Part shown: positions 4,945-6,443 of the stretch, piece by piece | How positions within the stretch are numbered: the first letter of the stretch is position 1 | Layout of the letters: each line of letters starts with the position of its first letter | Assembly: GCA_031290535.1 (NCBI GenBank) | Contig: JAITNI010000229.1 | Coordinates: forward strand, 1 to 6,443 | DNA: 6,443 nucleotides | Source: Zoogloeaceae bacterium | GTDB lineage: Bacteria > Pseudomonadota > Gammaproteobacteria > Burkholderiales > Rhodocyclaceae | Reading direction: 5' to 3' | Program-made: the position numbers and the translations under genes | The notes under the pieces: generated by a model | Told to the model about the DNA's origin: nothing | Database searches by the model: none | What the model saw: the letters and a program-made list of their open reading frames with translations, nothing else

Positions 4945-5870
4945 AACAGTGGGACGCGCCACCTGAAAGGACATTTGATCAATTGATGTTGGCATATACC
5001 AAAGCAACCCGGGAAGTCAAGCGCAGTGCTGGTCGGGATATTTCATCCCTCAAGCATCTGACGCCCGTTTTTACGGGACGCAACCTGCTGACGTTGAAGC
5101 GGTCTGATATTCGTGCGTACAGTGACAAACGCATGACTGAAGAAGCCACACCCGCTACGATTAATCTTGAGGTTGGTCTGTTCTCGTCAGCACTCAACTA
5201 CGCCCGGCGGCAGTGGGATTGGGAAGTACCGAACAATGCAGAGGGCATGCGCCTTAAAGTGCCCGAGGGCAGAGTTCGGCGTCTTGCGTTTGAGGAAGCA
5301 CGCCGGTTAATCGTCGAGGCGAAGCAATCGTCGTCCCGCCACCTTGCAGACTTCATACTTTTGGCATTAAGCACAGGATGCCGACGGGGTGAGCTTCTGA
5401 AGCTGCAATGGAGCCGGGTCGATCTGAAAGCCAACCTGATTCTTTTGGGCGAGCAGGACACCAAGACGGGTCGGCGGCGCTCGGTGCCGCTGAACGAGGA
5501 CGCCCGAGCGGCCCTGCTGAATCTGGCAAGGTTCCGGGCGACACACTGCCCGGATTCGCCCTGGGTGTTTGCCCACAAGGATGGAAGCCATCAGGCGGCT
5601 ATCCGTACCGCCTTCCAGACAGCCTTACGGAAGGTCGGCATCACGGACTTTCGCATCCATGACTTGCGGCACACGTGCGCTTCATGGCTCGTCAGTGCCG
5701 GACAACCGTTGCCCGCTGTGCGTGACCTGCTTGGCCACTCAACGATCACGATGACCGAGCGTTACGCCCATCTGGCACCGGAAAATGTCAGAGCCGCCGT
5801 GGCGGTTCTGCCCAGCGTGTCACGATCTGGTCACGCTGGAACCGGAAATGATCTAGCGGAAGCAAGCTAA
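4797..5870 (+). CDS. Tyrosine-family site-specific integrase
   Basis: This 357-residue protein has the usual length for phage-type tyrosine integrases and catalyses integration and excision between att sites. The N-terminus MAYRRDDSPVYWGSFTDA followed by VRRTTGTTDRREAEALEAKW resembles the DNA-arm-binding start of the family. A core-binding domain (about 55-155) precedes the catalytic domain. The whole active site is present: R196 (TGCRRGE), K223 (TKTG), H288 and R291 (HDLRH), H314 (LGHSTI) and nucleophile Y323 (ERYAHL). It should therefore be active. The start is supported by AAGGAG 8 nt upstream. Its first 148 nt overlap the upstream HTH frame, implying coupled expression or an eroded HTH end. 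It is the last gene of the module, next to the putative right end. No tRNA gene is seen as a target. Confidence 0.93.
   Translation: MAYRRDDSPVYWGSFTDASGKRVRRTTGTTDRREAEALEAKWKLEAHQVKQWDAPPERTFDQLMLAYTKATREVKRSAGRDISSLKHLTPVFTGRNLLTLKRSDIRAYSDKRMTEEATPATINLEVGLFSSALNYARRQWDWEVPNNAEGMRLKVPEGRVRRLAFEEARRLIVEAKQSSSRHLADFILLALSTGCRRGELLKLQWSRVDLKANLILLGEQDTKTGRRRSVPLNEDARAALLNLARFRATHCPDSPWVFAHKDGSHQAAIRTAFQTALRKVGITDFRIHDLRHTCASWLVSAGQPLPAVRDLLGHSTITMTERYAHLAPENVRAAVAVLPSVSRSGHAGTGNDLAEAS
5812..5839. repeat. GTCACG motif right copy, inside an 8-bp inverted repeat
   Basis: GTCACGATCTGGTCACGC at 5819-5836 matches the 3057-3074 copy at 16 of 18 positions, in the same orientation. It is also framed by CCAGCGTG (5812-5819) and CACGCTGG (5832-5839), an 8-bp inverted repeat with a 12-nt loop. 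It codes for the last integrase residues (SVSRSGHAG), beyond the catalytic domain. Candidate recombinase/Xis arm site or RHH binding site; could also be a mild transcription-ending hairpin. Confidence 0.4.
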
Positions 5871-6034
5871 GTCATTGTTTTTATTGGTGACGGTACTGGA
5901 AAGCGGGAGCATGCTCCCGCACTCCAAAGGCGCGTGCCGCGCCACCCTCTTCCGCCCTGTCAGGGGGAAGCAAACCTGCGCCCCACATTCGTGCAATCGC
6001 CACGCCCGACAACCAGCCCGGAGCGAATGGACTA
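5871..6034. other. Gene-free stretch right of the integrase, with hairpins
   Basis: No supported gene lies here. After an AT-rich segment (5871-5886) come the REP-like palindrome (5903-5920), a perfect hairpin GGCGCG-tgc-CGCGCC (5929-5943), and an imperfect hairpin CTTCCgCCC/GGGGGAAG (5949-5970). The rest to 6034 shows no recognisable feature. The short open frames on both strands look like non-coding by-products of these repeats. Confidence 0.5.
5899..5932. repeat. REP-like palindromic repeat, right copy (second hairpin only)
   Basis: This copy contains a perfect 18-nt palindrome, GCGGGAGCATGCTCCCGC (5903-5920), between GAAA and CTCCAAAGGCG. It aligns with 2920-2954 with about three substitutions and one indel. 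The first hairpin of the left copy is missing here. It starts 28 nt after the integrase stop, where an attR would be expected, but it may simply be another member of a chromosomal repeat family. Confidence 0.6.
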
Positions 6035-6443
6035 TCATGGGAATGGCGCTCTCCCGAACCAGACATGCAACGACGGTGATGCCCCCGGAGTCACATGGAA
6101 TCGCCTCTTCTCGCCGTCCGTGGCGAAAGCGGCGACGGTGGTCGTGCCATTGGCAAGAAGCTGGTCGCAGAAGAAAGCGGCGGCGGCGGCGGCATGGGCG
6201 GGGTCGGCGAAGCGGCGTTCGGCGGGGTAAGTGTATTTTTCCAGCCAGGTCGACAGTTGTTCGCCGGGGCTGGCGATGATCGCGGTCTGGGCGTAGTGGG
6301 CGTGAGTGTCGATGAAGCCGGGCAGAATCAGCTTGCCGCGATAGTCGATAAAGCGGCGGTCGGCGGGCAGGGCGGGGAGGAGGTCGTGTGCCGGGCCGAG
6401 GCGGACGACGCGCCCGTGGTCGAGGAGGAGGAGGCCGTCGGCG
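6035..6443 (-). pseudogene. guaD: Guanine deaminase, broken 5' part
   Basis: Guanine deaminase is a zinc amidohydrolase that converts guanine to xanthine in purine salvage and catabolism. The frame enters from the right edge without its start. About 108 codons (6442-6119) match the family: DGLLLLDHGRVV, then RGKLILPGFIDTHAHYAQT with the HxH zinc ligands, GEQLSTWLEKYTYPAERRF, and CDQLLANGTTTVAAFAT. In intact homologues this is followed by (V/T)HPQSVDA and some 280 further residues. Here, after T (codon 6121-6119), it continues with 27 unrelated residues and stops at 6037-6035. The remaining zinc and catalytic residues are therefore absent and the product should be inactive. Break by insertion, deletion or misassembly cannot be told apart from this window. 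Confidence 0.85.

Larger units (their letters stand above)
2955..5898 (+). mobile_element. Putative compact integrative rolling-circle element (RHH-Rep-HTH-Int)
   Basis: Between mfd and a broken guaD lies a plus-strand cassette of a ribbon-helix-helix protein, a two-tyrosine HUH replication initiator, an excisionase-like HTH domain and a tyrosine integrase. Rep plus integrase plus a directionality-type HTH implies an element that can integrate, excise and copy itself by rolling circle. No virion, Zot/assembly, relaxase-partner, toxin or cargo gene is seen. The stated limits are inferred from the REP-like direct repeats on either side (2920-2954 and 5899-5932) and are not proven att sites. The gene content itself supports only about 3057-5870. 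It could be an autonomous cryptic element, a satellite that uses helper virions, or a decayed ssDNA phage. Confidence 0.6.

Noticed and set aside
5853..6038. 61-codon minus-strand open frame (MIVHSLRAGC...)
   Set aside because: Derived from hairpin repeats and overlaps the integrase end; no ribosome site or domain.
5875..6279. 134-codon plus-strand open frame across the right repeat and guaD
   Set aside because: It crosses REP-like hairpins and the antisense of guaD and turns into an arginine run; no support as a gene.

Overview
This window looks like proteobacterial chromosome (beta- or gammaproteobacterial, judged from the Mfd and guanine deaminase sequences and from REP-like palindromic repeats; genus not identifiable by eye). 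A small foreign element about 2.9 kb long appears to have settled in it.

Layout. (1) 1-2722, minus strand: most of mfd, the transcription-repair coupling factor, running off the left edge. (2) 2723-3056: a candidate mfd -10 box, a two-hairpin REP-like repeat, and a widely spaced 10-bp inverted repeat. (3) 3057-5870, plus strand: a compact module of a 67-aa ribbon-helix-helix protein, a hairpin-rich 440-nt gene-free region, an HUH rolling-circle replication initiator, an excisionase-like helix-turn-helix domain that continues in the same frame, and a complete tyrosine integrase. (4) 5871-6034: a second REP-like repeat and more hairpins. (5) 6035-6443, minus strand: the 5' part of guaD, entering from the right edge and broken near 6118.

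The central module has the parts of a self-replicating integrative element: a Rep with two tyrosines (as in phiX174 gpA), a likely DNA-binding regulator, a directionality-factor-like HTH and an integrase. No capsid, coat, Zot-like or cargo gene is visible. That fits a cryptic integrative rolling-circle replicon, a satellite, or a remnant of an ssDNA phage. Its ends are inferred only. Imperfect copies of a ~35-bp REP-like sequence flank it in the same orientation and are the best att candidates.

The observations most worth a second look are the Rep-HTH junction (a C7 run where losing one base restores a stop overlapping the HTH start), the folded region upstream of rep with a hairpin holding both candidate rep start codons, an 18-bp repeat shared by the two ends of the module, and the interrupted guaD. 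Family assignments come from motifs read by eye; no database search was run.
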